Origin: Fibrella aestuarina BUZ 2
GTDB taxonomy: Bacteria > Bacteroidota > Bacteroidia > Cytophagales > Spirosomataceae
Reading direction: 5' to 3'
NCBI RefSeq assembly: GCF_000331105.1
Contig: NC_020054.1
Span: 4,514,257-4,578,256 of the forward strand
Length of the DNA: 64,000 bases
Shown here: positions 22,720-32,985 of the stretch, one piece after another
Numbering within the stretch: position 1 is the first letter of the stretch
How the letters are laid out: each line of letters starts with the position of its first letter
The notes under the pieces: model-generated
Told to the model about the DNA's origin: nothing
The model's input: only the letters and a program-made list of their open reading frames with translations
Database searches by the model: none
Made by a program: the position numbers and the translations under genes

Positions 22720-24417
22720 TTACCAGAACCGGACGTAGAGCATCGAGAACAGCACCAGAATCGCGACGATCATGGCAATGCTGGTGTTCGACAGCTTGAA
22801 CATCGCGGCGTCGATCTCGAAGGCCTTCGGGTTGATCTTCGGACCGGCCAGACTCACCAGCACCATCAGGCCAACCGTCAGGAAGAACGACCAGCCCATC
22901 GCTACGAGGAATGGAATTTCGTAGGCACCCTTTCCGTTGGGAAATGCCGTGTACATGATCGTTTCGGGGCCGAAGAGTGCCGGCGCAAAGTTGTTGAACA
23001 GCAGTGCAAACCCGAAGCCCGCCAGGATACCGACGATAGCCGCCGGGCCGGTGGTACGCTTCCAGAAAAAGCCCAGAATGAAGATGGCGAAGATACCAGG
23101 GCTGATGTAGCCCGTGTACTTCTGGATGTAGGTAAAGCCGCCTTCACCACCAATGCCCAGGGCATCTTCCCAGGTGAAGATGATCGAGATGAGCATAGCC
23201 CCCAGAATGGCAAACCGGCCCACCCAAAGCTGCTTGCTTTCGCTGGCCCCCTTGTCGATGTATTTCTTGTAGATATCCAGCGTGAAGATCGTTGAGATGG
23301 AGTTGGCTTTACCCGCCAGCGAAGCCACGATCGCCGCCGTAAGCGCCGCCACCGAAACCCCTTTGAGGCCCGTAGGCAGGAATGTCAGCATCGCCGAATA
23401 GGCATTATCGCCCGACACGACACCATTCCGCAACATCTCGGCCTGAATACCGCCATTTTTGAAGATCACGTAGGCGGCAATACCCGGCAGCATCACAATA
23501 ATCGGCATGAAAATCTTCAGGATGGCCGCGAAAAGAATACCCGTACGCGCCGTTTGCAGATCGGCACCCAGGGCCCGCTGCGTGATGTATTGGTTACAGC
23601 CCCAGTAGTTGAGGTTCACAACCCACTGCCCACCCAGGTACATGAGAATACCCGGCAGCGTGAGATAGCGGTTGATTTCGCCCTGCGACGCGCCGGGGCC
23701 GGGTTTCGGGAAAATCATGTGGAAGTGATCGTCGGCATCTTTCATCATGGCCCCCAAACCCGCTATGGCGCTGCTGCCCAGTCCGAAGGTTTCGCTCACC
23801 TTAGTTAGGGCCAGGTACGTAGTCACGAGCCCACCGATGATGAGCACCAGTACCTGAACCACGTCGGTGTAGCCAATCACTTTCATGCCACCCAGTGTAA
23901 TGAAAACGGCGAATATGCTCAGCCCGATGACGATCACGTGAAACGAGTCGCCGCCGATCAGGTTACTCAGGGCCAGCGCCCCCAGAAACAGAATCGACGT
24001 CAGGTTCACGAAGACGTAGAGAAACAGCCAGAACACCGCCATAATCAAGCTCACAGTCTCGTTGTAGCGCGTGTTCAGGAACTGCGGCATGGTGTAAATC
24101 TTATTCTTCAGGTAGATCGGAATAAACCACACGGCCACGATAATGAGGCTGATCGCCGCCAGCCACTCGTATACGGCAATAGCCACCCCGAACCGGAACC
24201 CATCGCCCGACATGCCGATAAACTGCTCGGCGGAGATGTTAGAAGCAATGAGCGATGCCCCGATCGCCCACCAGGTCAAGGATCCTTCGGCCAGGAAGAA
24301 ATCTTTGGTGTCCATGCTCGTGGTCTGTTTCCGTTTGTAGATCCAGTAGCCATAGGCCGAGACGCCGACAAAATAGAGCAGGAAAACGATGTAATCCGTT
24401 GTAACAAGTTGATTCAT
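22720..24417 (-). CDS. Sodium:solute symporter (SSS/SGLT family)
   Basis: A 565-residue integral membrane protein with about 14 hydrophobic segments. SGLT features are visible: early GASLIASNISAEQFIGMSGD (the SSS signature with Asn and Glu in TM1-2), QYITQRALGADLQTARTGIL (the conserved R-x-L helix) and GLKGVSVAALTAAIVASLAG with KANSISTIFTLDIYKKYI. This arrangement is that of SGLT-type sugar or inositol transporters. Substrate is not predictable from sequence. It stands alone on the minus strand with palindromic elements downstream. Length and start (MNQLVTTDYIVFLLYF) are typical. Confidence 0.9.
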   Translation of the reverse strand: MNQLVTTDYIVFLLYFVGVSAYGYWIYKRKQTTSMDTKDFFLAEGSLTWWAIGASLIASNISAEQFIGMSGDGFRFGVAIAVYEWLAAISLIIVAVWFIPIYLKNKIYTMPQFLNTRYNETVSLIMAVFWLFLYVFVNLTSILFLGALALSNLIGGDSFHVIVIGLSIFAVFITLGGMKVIGYTDVVQVLVLIIGGLVTTYLALTKVSETFGLGSSAIAGLGAMMKDADDHFHMIFPKPGPGASQGEINRYLTLPGILMYLGGQWVVNLNYWGCNQYITQRALGADLQTARTGILFAAILKIFMPIIVMLPGIAAYVIFKNGGIQAEMLRNGVVSGDNAYSAMLTFLPTGLKGVSVAALTAAIVASLAGKANSISTIFTLDIYKKYIDKGASESKQLWVGRFAILGAMLISIIFTWEDALGIGGEGGFTYIQKYTGYISPGIFAIFILGFFWKRTTGPAAIVGILAGFGFALLFNNFAPALFGPETIMYTAFPNGKGAYEIPFLVAMGWSFFLTVGLMVLVSLAGPKINPKAFEIDAAMFKLSNTSIAMIVAILVLFSMLYVRFW

Positions 24418-24753
24418 GTAAACTACGTGGCAGGTTTAGAACCGTAAGAGTTGATTTGTATTTAACGGGGTTAAAAATAGACTATCGTGACCAAAAGCTG
24501 CCTTTTTCTGCGCAAAAAGCCCACGATTATGACCAAGACTGGTTGAAGCCCGATAGGCAAAGGCAGAAAGGCCATGTTTCAACTCTATTCGGGAAAGAAT
24601 TTCGTTAACAAACCTGCTCTTGTCTGTACCTTAGTAGCCATCAGCGATTATCCGACAACAGCTTGTTTCTGGTCCCATTTGATTGAAAATAGTCGTTGCC
24701 CTACGTCTTGACTTCGGATACACCTAACTTGCTGCTTCTTTTCCCCTTCCTTC
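24418..24753. other. Divergent intergenic region, no gene seen
   Basis: 336 nt between the symporter (-) and histidine kinase (+) genes. It should contain both promoters; TACCTTAG at about 24,630 is a weak -7 candidate for the kinase. No repeat, RNA gene or ORF is supported. Confidence 0.6.
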
Positions 24754-27489
24754 ATGAGAACCGTGTATTCGTCGGCCGACGAACTCTACGACGAACTGGC
24801 CTTTGCCATTGATGCGGCTGAACTGGGCGTTTGGGACCTCAACCCAGTCACTAACACCTTCAAGGGCAACGCACGGTTAAAAGAGTGGTTTGGCCTACGC
24901 CCCGACGATGATATTCCGCTCACGCTGGCGCTGGACGTGATTGCCCCCGCCGACCGGGAACGGGTCACCGAGGCCATCTGGCGGGCCATGCAGATCAGCT
25001 CAGGTGGGCAGTACGATACCGTCTATACCATCATTAATCCGCATACCAACGCGGAGCGGGTCGTGCGCGCCAAAGGCAAAGTCAAATTTGGGTCCGACAA
25101 GACGGCTCAGCGCTTTAACGGCATTTTGCAGGATATCACGGAGCAATACCGCATCGATCAGATCTGGCGCGAAAGCGAGGAACGCTTCCGGACCATGGCC
25201 GAAGGCACGGACGTGCTCATTGCCCTCGGCGACGAAACCAGCAATGCTACCTACTTCAACCGGGCCTGGACAGACCTGACGGGCCGGTCGATGAACGAGC
25301 TGATTGCTTTCGGCTGGGCCGACCTCATTCACCCCGACGACCGGGAGGCGTATGTCAACGTATACCTGTCGGCGTTTGCCAGGCGGGTGCCTTTTACGGG
25401 CGAGTTTCGGTTGCTGAGCAAAACGGGCGACTACCGCTGGCTGCTGGCCAATGGGCCAGTGCGCTTCCGGCCCGACGGCTCGTTTGCGGGCTACATCAGC
25501 TCGTGTGTCGACATCACCGACCGTAAACAGGCCGAAGAAGCCCTGCTCCTGAGCGAGCGCCGCTTCCGGTCGATTATCGAAGAGGCTTCGGTGGCGACGA
25601 TGCTCTTTGTGGGCCCGAATCATTACATCGAGGTTGCCAACGAAACCATGATTCGCTACCTCGGCAAAGGCCCGTCCATCATTGGCAAGCCGCTCATTGA
25701 AGCACTGCCCGAACTGGACGATCAGCCGTTTATTCAGTTGCTGGATACGGTTTACTCGACCGGCGTTGCCTACGAAGCCCAGGCCGCCGAAGCGAAGCTG
25801 CTGGTTGACGGGCACTTGCAGACGTTTTATTTCACGTTTTCGTACAAGCCCCTGCGCGATGCCCGAGGTGAGGTGTATGGCATCCTCGACACGTCTGTTG
25901 ACGTAACGGAACAGGTGCTAACCCAACGCGCGCTGGAGCGGAGTGAGCAGAACCTGCGCAGTGTCGTCGAGAGCGCCCCGTTCCCGATCGGCGTTTATGT
26001 GGGCCCCGAAAAGCGCGTTCAGCTTGCCAACCAGGCCATCATGGATGTGTGGGGCAAAGGCCGCGATGTGATTGGCACACGCTACACCGATCTGCTGCCT
26101 GAATTGCAGTACCAGGCCATTTTTAGCCAACTGGATCAGGTCTACACCACCGGCGTGGCGTTTCATGCCAAGAACCGACGGGTCGACCTGATCGTACACG
26201 GCGAGCCCAGGCCTTATTTTTTCAATTACAGCTTCACCCCCCTTTTCGACGGGGAGGGGCAGGTTTACGGGGTCATGAGTACCGCCGCCGACGTGACCGA
26301 TCTGGCCCTTGCCAAGCAGCAGGTGGAGGAAACCGAAGCGGCCCTGCGCGGGGCGATCGAACTGGCCGAACTGGGGGCCTGGGAAATCGACGCCACCACC
26401 ATGCAGATGACCTACTCAGACCGGATAAAAGGCTGGTTTGGCTTCGGCGACAATCAGGCGAAGGCCGACGCGGCCTACAGCCTTATCCACGAAACCGATC
26501 GGCTTCGGGTCGAGCAGGCCATCGTGGTTGCCCTCAGGCCCGGCTCATCGGGTGTGTTTGACGAAGAGTACACGCTTGTGGAGCGCTCAGGCTACGAGCG
26601 GATCATCCATGCGCACGGCAAGACCCTGTTTGACGAACAGGGCCAGCCCAAAAAGATCAGCGGTACGGCGCAGGACGTTACCGAGCAGCGCCGGATACAG
26701 CAGGCACTGGAACGGCAGGTGCAGGAACGTACCCAGCTGCTTCAGGCGCTGGTGCGCGACCTGGAACGCTCTAACGCCAATTTGCAGCAGTTTGCCTATG
26801 TGGCCTCACATGACCTCCAGGAGCCGCTGCGCAAAATCCGGTCCTTCGGCAATCTGCTCATCGACCAGTTTGGCGATCAGCTGGGCGACGGGGCCGACCT
26901 GCTCAGTCGCATGCAGGCCGCGGCCAGCCGGATGTCGGTGCTGATTCAGGACCTGCTCACCTTTTCGCGCATTTCGACCCGGCAGGAAACGGCCACGGCT
27001 GTCGAATTAAGCCAAACCATCCACACCGCCCTGGCGGATCTTGAGTTACGCATTCAGGAAACGGAGGCCGTCGTCGACGTTGATCAGCTCCCCACCGTGC
27101 AGGGCGACGCCTCCCAGTTGGGGCAGCTGTTTCAGAACCTGCTCAGCAACGCGCTGAAGTTCAACGTACCCAACCAGCGGCCCCACATCCAGGTACGTTC
27201 CCAAACGGTTGCCGCCGACCTGCTCCCCGCCGATGTGCGCCCAACGCGCCCAGCCTCGGCCTATTACCGCATCGATGTGACCGACAATGGCATCGGGTTC
27301 GAGGCCAAATACACCGACCGCATTTTCCAGGTGTTCCAGCGCCTCCACGGGCGGGGTCAGTACGAAGGAACGGGTATTGGTCTGGCCATCTGTGAGAAAG
27401 TGGCCGCTAACCACGGGGGGGCAATCACCGCGACCAGTCAGCCCAATCAGGGGGCCACGTTCAGTGTCTACCTGCCCGTTTGGTCGTAA
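24754..27489 (+). CDS. Multi-PAS sensor histidine kinase, cytosolic
   Basis: A 911-residue protein. About five PAS/PAC modules precede the kinase: approximately residues 10-135, 140-265 (RSMNELIAFGWADLIHPDDR), 268-395, 397-520 and 525-650 (DAAYSLIHETDRLRVEQAIV). Each ends in a PAC-type stretch such as GILQDITEQ, SCVDITDRKQAEE or STAADVTD. The HisKA domain has YVASHDLQEPLRKIRSF with His686. The HATPase has NLLSNALKFN, DNGIGFEAKY and GTGIGLAI. There are no transmembrane segments, so it senses a cytosolic signal. PAS modules 3 and 4 are similar to each other, suggesting duplication. No response regulator is adjacent, so the partner is elsewhere. Confidence 0.92.
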   Translation: MRTVYSSADELYDELAFAIDAAELGVWDLNPVTNTFKGNARLKEWFGLRPDDDIPLTLALDVIAPADRERVTEAIWRAMQISSGGQYDTVYTIINPHTNAERVVRAKGKVKFGSDKTAQRFNGILQDITEQYRIDQIWRESEERFRTMAEGTDVLIALGDETSNATYFNRAWTDLTGRSMNELIAFGWADLIHPDDREAYVNVYLSAFARRVPFTGEFRLLSKTGDYRWLLANGPVRFRPDGSFAGYISSCVDITDRKQAEEALLLSERRFRSIIEEASVATMLFVGPNHYIEVANETMIRYLGKGPSIIGKPLIEALPELDDQPFIQLLDTVYSTGVAYEAQAAEAKLLVDGHLQTFYFTFSYKPLRDARGEVYGILDTSVDVTEQVLTQRALERSEQNLRSVVESAPFPIGVYVGPEKRVQLANQAIMDVWGKGRDVIGTRYTDLLPELQYQAIFSQLDQVYTTGVAFHAKNRRVDLIVHGEPRPYFFNYSFTPLFDGEGQVYGVMSTAADVTDLALAKQQVEETEAALRGAIELAELGAWEIDATTMQMTYSDRIKGWFGFGDNQAKADAAYSLIHETDRLRVEQAIVVALRPGSSGVFDEEYTLVERSGYERIIHAHGKTLFDEQGQPKKISGTAQDVTEQRRIQQALERQVQERTQLLQALVRDLERSNANLQQFAYVASHDLQEPLRKIRSFGNLLIDQFGDQLGDGADLLSRMQAAASRMSVLIQDLLTFSRISTRQETATAVELSQTIHTALADLELRIQETEAVVDVDQLPTVQGDASQLGQLFQNLLSNALKFNVPNQRPHIQVRSQTVAADLLPADVRPTRPASAYYRIDVTDNGIGFEAKYTDRIFQVFQRLHGRGQYEGTGIGLAICEKVAANHGGAITATSQPNQGATFSVYLPVWS

Positions 27490-27516
27490 GGGAGATTCAT
27501 CGGTAGCGTTTGCTGG

Positions 27517-28488
27517 CTACAGGCGTTCGCTCAGGCGCTCGGCCAGGTCCTCGATGTCGGTGCGGCGGGCCAATACCGATAGCCACAGTTTGGGAATACT
27601 GCCCACGCCATAACGTAGCCCGGCCAGGCCGCCCGTAATGCTGCCGATGGTGTCGGTATCGCCACCCAGGTTGACGGCTTTCAACACCGCCTGCGTAAAC
27701 GAATCGGTGGTCAGGAAACACCAGAGGCTGGCCTCCAGCGTGTGCACCACATACCCCGACGACTGAATATCCGACTCGTGACAATGGGCCAGCGGTTTGG
27801 CGGGTGCAGGCAGCGCCGGATGGTCCAGAATACGCTGGAAGTGCACGAGTTCCTCCGCGGGCGCAATGGCAAATTCATCGATGAACCCATTGACGGCCTC
27901 TTTCATCTGCGTAAAGGCCTTGTCTTTGTCGGGCTCGACAAGCAGGCATCGGGCCAGTTCAGTATAGATAAAGCAGGCCAGCACCGAACGTATATGCCCA
28001 TGCGTAAGTGACGACACTTCGGTTACGAGCCGATACCGGTCGGAGATGGGGCGTTCATACAGGTAGAACACCAGCGGCAACAGGCGCATCAGCGACCCAT
28101 TGCCATTGTCGGTCTCGGCGCGACCACCGGCCAGCGTCGGGGCTACGCCAAACCGTAGCTTGGTAATGGCCGTGCTGGTGGCCACGCCAATAGCAAACAC
28201 GCGGCCACGGGCCGTCCAGTAGCCCCGGTCGCTCCAGTTGATAAACCGGTGCGCGATGTCGCTGAGGTCATAGCCCTTGCAGAGACTTTCGGCCAGGCAG
28301 AACGACAGCGAGCTGTTGTCCGACCAGGTGCCCGCTGGCTGATCGTGGGTGCCGTGCCCCTGCATGGTGGTGACGGGGCGTTGCTTCAGAAAGACCCGCC
28401 CCTGAAACTCGACGGGAACACCCAGCGCGTCTCCTACCGCTAACCCTAGTAACCCCGCCGTTATTTTGTTTAGTACAGGTTTATTCAT
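27517..28488 (-). CDS. ADP-ribosylglycohydrolase (DraG-like) family protein
   Basis: A 323-residue protein of the ARH/DraG fold, which removes ADP-ribose from modified residues. Visible motifs are GLAVGDALGVPVEF at the N terminus, GTWSDNSSLSFCLAESL where many members have T-D-D-T metal ligands, NGNGSLMRLLPL, and the C-terminal metal-binding NLGGDTDTIGSITGGLAG. The first motif reads SDNS, keeping one Asp and replacing the next with Asn, which could alter metal binding or catalysis. It is convergent with the kinase gene (27 nt apart). ADP-ribosyl target unknown. Confidence 0.85.
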   Translation of the reverse strand: MNKPVLNKITAGLLGLAVGDALGVPVEFQGRVFLKQRPVTTMQGHGTHDQPAGTWSDNSSLSFCLAESLCKGYDLSDIAHRFINWSDRGYWTARGRVFAIGVATSTAITKLRFGVAPTLAGGRAETDNGNGSLMRLLPLVFYLYERPISDRYRLVTEVSSLTHGHIRSVLACFIYTELARCLLVEPDKDKAFTQMKEAVNGFIDEFAIAPAEELVHFQRILDHPALPAPAKPLAHCHESDIQSSGYVVHTLEASLWCFLTTDSFTQAVLKAVNLGGDTDTIGSITGGLAGLRYGVGSIPKLWLSVLARRTDIEDLAERLSERL

Positions 28489-28595
28489 CGTTTATCAACG
28501 GAACTTGCTGGCGGTGCCGTGCGTAGCGTGGTAGGTTACTAAGTACAACCAATAGCGGTAACCTCAGCCAGCGACTAATGACCAACGAGCTATTA

Positions 28596-30998
28596 TCAGG
28601 GACGAATGGTTGCTCCAGGGCGCAGCACCTGCTTCAATTCTGTCACCTGCTCGATTTTCTTCTTCGAAAAGAAAACCGGAAAGTAGCCATTCTCGGCCCA
28701 TAATGGAAACAGATCGCGGTAGTGCGGGCTATCGGGGTTGGCCGATTGGCCGGGGCTGTTGATACCCATCGTGCGGTCCCAGTCTTCGGTGTCGACCACG
28801 ATCCGGAAGGTAGCGCCATGTTCCTGATTCAGGCCGCCACCCGTCACGTTGACGGTTTCGCTGTAGCCACCCCGCGCCACCGGCCCGAGGTTGATACGCC
28901 GTCGCTGCTCCTCACCAACCAGCTCGCTCAGGGCGTTGGTAAGGGTAATGTGTTTGTTGCGACGCTGCCCATACACCCAGGTTTCCATGTCGGGACCCAG
29001 CCGCCCACTCAGTTCCTGTACCGATTGCGTCAGGCAGGCGAGCAGCAGGCTATCGCGCCCGATGGGCCGGTTCAGGGCTAGTTGCGGCGATACGGCCCAG
29101 TCGAGGATGCGTTTCGTTGGGATGCTGCGCAGGTAGGGTCTGGCATCGGCGGGGATGGTGAGGTCGGCGAAGGCGCGGCGAAGGGCCGTTTCAAAACCCA
29201 CGTAAATGGCCGCGGCTACCGACGAGGGAGCCAGTTCGTAGTTCCATTTGCGCAGGTAAGCCAGCGCCTGTTCGGTGGGTACGTCCTCCGAGGCCAGTGG
29301 CTCCAGCAGGGGCACCAGCGTACGGGCGGGCAGGGCTACGTAATCAGCTTGCAGGCGCATGAAATCGGGCAGCGTTTTGCGGCGCGAATCGGCCAGCACT
29401 TCCTCGATCCGCTGCGCCCGCGACGGTCCCGCCCACACCCAGCCGATGGCATTGCGGTGCAGAAAATCGACCGGCGTAAGGTTGTTGTTGGCCGTGACGA
29501 TGTAGCCCGACGCGGGGTTCTCGCTGTGGGGTAGTTGCGCAATGGGCAGGTAGCCCGACCACTCGAAGCGGCCATCGCCCGGTACCGGCACCAGCCCCGT
29601 CCAGTTTTTGCGGACTGGTGCCAACCCCACCGCCTGCCAGCCGATGTTCCCTTTAGGGTCGGCCCAGACCATGTTTTCGCCCGGCACCCGACTGGCCAGA
29701 CACGCCTGCCGGAACTCGGCCCACGACCGTGCCTGATTCATGCGCAGACTGGCCAGGTAGGGCGAACAGCCGGGTTCGCGCCAGCCCGCCCGCACGGCGT
29801 AGGCCCGGTGCGCCTTGCCGTCTTCAAACACCACGGGGCCGTGGCGGGTGTACTTCAGCGTGACGGTCTGTGCGGACTGGCCTTTCACCGGAATCGTTTC
29901 GCGCAGGGTGCGCATGGGTTCCCAGCGGCCCTTGTAGCGGTACTGATTCGGGTTGGCCGGGTTGGTTTCGTAGACGTACAAATCTTCGTTGTCGGTGTCG
30001 AAGATGGTCAGGCCCCAGGCTCCGTAGTCGTTGTGGCCAATGGAAATACCCGGCAGTGTGGGTTCGCCCGCCCCGATTACGTTCCAGCCCGGCGCATTCA
30101 GGTGCGCCCAGTAGCGCAACGACGGCACCGACTGCGCCCGGTGTGGGTCGTTGGCCAGCATGGGATACCCACTCGCCGATTTGCTGCCCGACACCACCCA
30201 GTTGTTAGAGCCGACAAATTGTTTCTCGGCCTCGAACCAGGCATCAATCTCCTGCTGCCGCTGTTGGCGCAGGGCTTCGTCTTCCATCGTCACGCCCATC
30301 GATTTATCGGATTTGCTGAACCGGATGGGCAGACGAAACGCTTCGTACAATTCCAGAATAGGCTGCATCAGTCCCTTGCCGTCCACGTGCAGCGTCAGGT
30401 CGGGATCGTTGGCTTTTGTTTTGGGGTGAAACCACTGTAGCATCCGCAGGCTATCCGCCCCGATCAAATGCACCAGCCGACCGTAGTTCAGTTCGTCGCG
30501 GATGTTGCTGAGCAGGCCCTGATGCCGGCTGATCACCACCTCGGGCGTCCAGAGGCCGGGGCGGGTATTCAGCGTTTTAAACTCAAACGGCAGTTTCTCC
30601 GGCGTCTGGTTGATCTGCGTCACGTAGGCGTTGATGCCCGCCACAAACGCCCGCACGATCAGGCTACCGTGGGGATGGTAGTGGTTCAGCTCGGCGTCGA
30701 GGTTAGTGGTCCGAAACTTGAACAGCCGCGTGCCGATGTCGCGTTTCAGTTCCTGCGGGCCCAGCAGTTCGGCTACGGTGCCGGTCGCCTGCCGCCGCCA
30801 TAGCTCGAGCTGAAACAGCCGGTCCTGCGCCGCCAGATAGCCCTGTGCAAAGAACAGATCGTGTTCGTTTTTGGCGTAAATGTGATTGACGCCCCATTGG
30901 TCACGAAGTACCTCGACGGGTTGGTTGAGCCCTTTGACGGTCAGGGGCTGGGCGTAGGAAGCCGTCGTAAGCAGCACTAGAACAAAAAGTAAGCGCAT
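28596..30998 (-). CDS. Penicillin acylase family amidohydrolase (peptidase S45)
   Basis: An 800-residue protein from ATG 30998 (MRLLFVLVLLTTASYAQPLT), which gives a clean signal peptide; an in-frame extension to 31280 is unlikely. The Ntn-hydrolase precursor pattern is present: an alpha-chain region (VEVLRDQWGVNHIYAKNEHD, FFAQGYLAAQDRLFQLELWR), a spacer and the autocleavage site FVGSNNWVVSG. Ser264 would become the N-terminal nucleophile of the beta chain. Members hydrolyse amides such as beta-lactams, acyl-homoserine lactones or cyclic lipopeptides. The substrate here is not determinable. It is periplasmic by its leader. Confidence 0.9.
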   Translation of the reverse strand: MRLLFVLVLLTTASYAQPLTVKGLNQPVEVLRDQWGVNHIYAKNEHDLFFAQGYLAAQDRLFQLELWRRQATGTVAELLGPQELKRDIGTRLFKFRTTNLDAELNHYHPHGSLIVRAFVAGINAYVTQINQTPEKLPFEFKTLNTRPGLWTPEVVISRHQGLLSNIRDELNYGRLVHLIGADSLRMLQWFHPKTKANDPDLTLHVDGKGLMQPILELYEAFRLPIRFSKSDKSMGVTMEDEALRQQRQQEIDAWFEAEKQFVGSNNWVVSGSKSASGYPMLANDPHRAQSVPSLRYWAHLNAPGWNVIGAGEPTLPGISIGHNDYGAWGLTIFDTDNEDLYVYETNPANPNQYRYKGRWEPMRTLRETIPVKGQSAQTVTLKYTRHGPVVFEDGKAHRAYAVRAGWREPGCSPYLASLRMNQARSWAEFRQACLASRVPGENMVWADPKGNIGWQAVGLAPVRKNWTGLVPVPGDGRFEWSGYLPIAQLPHSENPASGYIVTANNNLTPVDFLHRNAIGWVWAGPSRAQRIEEVLADSRRKTLPDFMRLQADYVALPARTLVPLLEPLASEDVPTEQALAYLRKWNYELAPSSVAAAIYVGFETALRRAFADLTIPADARPYLRSIPTKRILDWAVSPQLALNRPIGRDSLLLACLTQSVQELSGRLGPDMETWVYGQRRNKHITLTNALSELVGEEQRRRINLGPVARGGYSETVNVTGGGLNQEHGATFRIVVDTEDWDRTMGINSPGQSANPDSPHYRDLFPLWAENGYFPVFFSKKKIEQVTELKQVLRPGATIRP

Positions 30999-31125
30999 AA
31001 TGGCAGGAATTAGGGGCGGCGGTTGGTGATCGATGCGTTTAGTACTAGAAACTCTCAGACAGGCAGGTTGTCTACCCAACGAGCAACGAATGCGAACAAA
31101 GTAAAGTCGTGTCCTGCCAACGCCC

Positions 31126-31980
31126 CTAATAAAACTTCCCACGTCGGGCGACGCACAACCCACCGCGAGCGAGTTCGGCCAGGAAACGGCGCGGCGACAG
31201 GCCCAGGAAGTACTGAAAGTCGCGGGATAGATGCGGCTGATCGTAATAGCCGAACTCCGTGACCAGTGCCTGCCAGTCAACTGCCGACGGCCGGGCTTCC
31301 ATCAAGCGGTCGATCAGCTTTCGGAAGCGCAGAAAGCGGGTCAGTTCTTTTGCCGAGTATCCCAGATGCGTTTTCATGCGCTGCTGTACACTTCGGGGCG
31401 TGAGTTGCCTATCGCCCGCCATGCCTTTAACCGGATCAACAGCTGTTGTCTCAAAATAGCCCACGTCGGCGGGCATTCGTCTCGTCACGTCGTCGGCTGG
31501 CATCAGCTGGGTCAGCGCATAGGCATTGACGTGGCTGATGCGCTCATACAGCGTGGGCCGGTTAGCTAACTCCTCCCATAACGAAACCAGCGTGACTGAC
31601 TCGAGTTGCGGACTGGTTAATCGGATGTCAGCCATGCCCGTTTTCAACTGATGGCCCATCAACCGATAGAAGCCATTGAGCGTAAACACAACGACCATCA
31701 GGTCGGCACCAGGCCGCACCTCGTACGCCAGCGTTTTATCCAGAGGCCCAATAATCGCAGTGTGGTGAATAGAGAAAGCCTGCCCCCCTAGCCGGATGGG
31801 TACGTCCGTTCCGAAGTTGAAACCAACCAGCATCTCGTAATTGGGCAGTAGCTGCTGAACGACAGGCTGAGCCTCGGCATCGTGCCGGACGGCGTACACG
31901 TGCCGAAAGACCGCTTCCAATGGCGGTATGGCATCGACAATGGCCGTAAACGTAGGGGCTTGCATTTCGTTTTCGTACAA
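31126..31980 (-). CDS. AraC-family transcriptional regulator
   Basis: A 284-residue protein. The N-terminal part resembles the DUF6597-type domain (PNYEMLVGFNFGTDVPIRLG). The C-terminal 95 residues form an AraC/XylS double helix-turn-helix: LTPRSVQQRMKTHLGYSAKE, then RFRKLIDRL and VTEFGYYDQPHLSRDFQYFL, with GLSPRRFLAEL. It is divergent from the NmrA-like gene with a 70-nt shared promoter, so it probably controls that gene. An alternative Met lies 15 nt downstream. Confidence 0.85.
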   Translation of the reverse strand: MYENEMQAPTFTAIVDAIPPLEAVFRHVYAVRHDAEAQPVVQQLLPNYEMLVGFNFGTDVPIRLGGQAFSIHHTAIIGPLDKTLAYEVRPGADLMVVVFTLNGFYRLMGHQLKTGMADIRLTSPQLESVTLVSLWEELANRPTLYERISHVNAYALTQLMPADDVTRRMPADVGYFETTAVDPVKGMAGDRQLTPRSVQQRMKTHLGYSAKELTRFLRFRKLIDRLMEARPSAVDWQALVTEFGYYDQPHLSRDFQYFLGLSPRRFLAELARGGLCVARRGKFY

Positions 31981-32050
31981 GTTTGGGGGGCGCTGTCTAA
32001 GGACTTTTGTCTGACCGATCGGAGACTATAACGCCTGATTGGTACGACTC

Positions 32051-32962
32051 ATGATTACAACCACAAAAACCGGGTCACTCGTCACCCCGCCGAGCCAACG
32101 ACCCACCGTATTAATTACCGGTGCGACCGGTACCATCGGCACGGCACTCTGCCAGACCCTCAGCAACCGGGGCGTTCCCTTCCGGGCGATGGTCCGTCGA
32201 CCCGAAAGGGCCAGCGACCTGGCCACCCTGCCCGGTGCCACCGTGGTGGCGGGCGATTTTGACGACCCGTCCTCACTGGCCACGGCGCTCAACGGTATGG
32301 AGCAGGCTTTTTTATTAACACCCTCGTCGGCTCAGGCTGAAGCGCAACAACTCCACTTTGTCGAAGAAGCCCGGAAAGCGGGCGTTCAGCACCTGGTTAA
32401 ACTATCTCAATTGGCGGCAGATGCTCATTCACCGGTTCGTTTTCTGCGCTACCATGCTGTTGTGGAGAACGCCATTCAGGCGAGCGGGCTGACGTACACG
32501 TTTCTGCGGCCCAACCTCTTTATGCAGGGGCTGCTCGGCTTTCGCGACCTGATTCGGCAGCAGGGCGCCCTGTTTGCCCCTATTAATGACGCCAGCGTCA
32601 GCCTCATCGATATCCGCGACATTGCCGACGTGGCCGCTACGGTACTCACCCAACCCGGCCATGCGAATCAGACCTACACGTTGACCGGTCCCCAGTCGCT
32701 CACCCACGCCGACTTGGCCAATGCGTTGGGGCAGGCGCTGCATCGGTCAGTACAGTTTGTTTACATCCCGGGCGAGGTGATGCATCAGGAATTGCTCAAG
32801 GCCGGTTTCATCGACTGGCAGGCCACCGGGTTGGTCGAGGATTATGCGCACTACAGCCGGGGCGAAGCCGCCGCGGTGACCGATACCGTCGCGGCGATTA
32901 CCGGTCATCCCGCTCGCCCATTCGCCCAGTTTGCCGCGGACTATGCCGACTGGTTCAGGTGA
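32051..32962 (+). CDS. NmrA-like NAD(P)-binding protein (atypical SDR)
   Basis: A 303-residue protein from ATG 32051. The Rossmann motif PTVLITGATGTIGTALC (G-x-x-G-x-x-G), AMVRRPERASDLATLPGAT, GDFDDPSSL and AFLLTPSSA are typical of NmrA/HSCARG and NAD(P)H-dependent quinone-type reductases. The active-site Tyr of classical SDRs is not in its usual context, so it may be a redox sensor or a reductase. It is transcribed divergently from the AraC regulator and is convergent with the fumarylacetoacetase gene. Confidence 0.85.
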   Translation: MITTTKTGSLVTPPSQRPTVLITGATGTIGTALCQTLSNRGVPFRAMVRRPERASDLATLPGATVVAGDFDDPSSLATALNGMEQAFLLTPSSAQAEAQQLHFVEEARKAGVQHLVKLSQLAADAHSPVRFLRYHAVVENAIQASGLTYTFLRPNLFMQGLLGFRDLIRQQGALFAPINDASVSLIDIRDIADVAATVLTQPGHANQTYTLTGPQSLTHADLANALGQALHRSVQFVYIPGEVMHQELLKAGFIDWQATGLVEDYAHYSRGEAAAVTDTVAAITGHPARPFAQFAADYADWFR

Positions 32963-32985
32963 AGCTGTACCGGAAGGCGCAGCCG

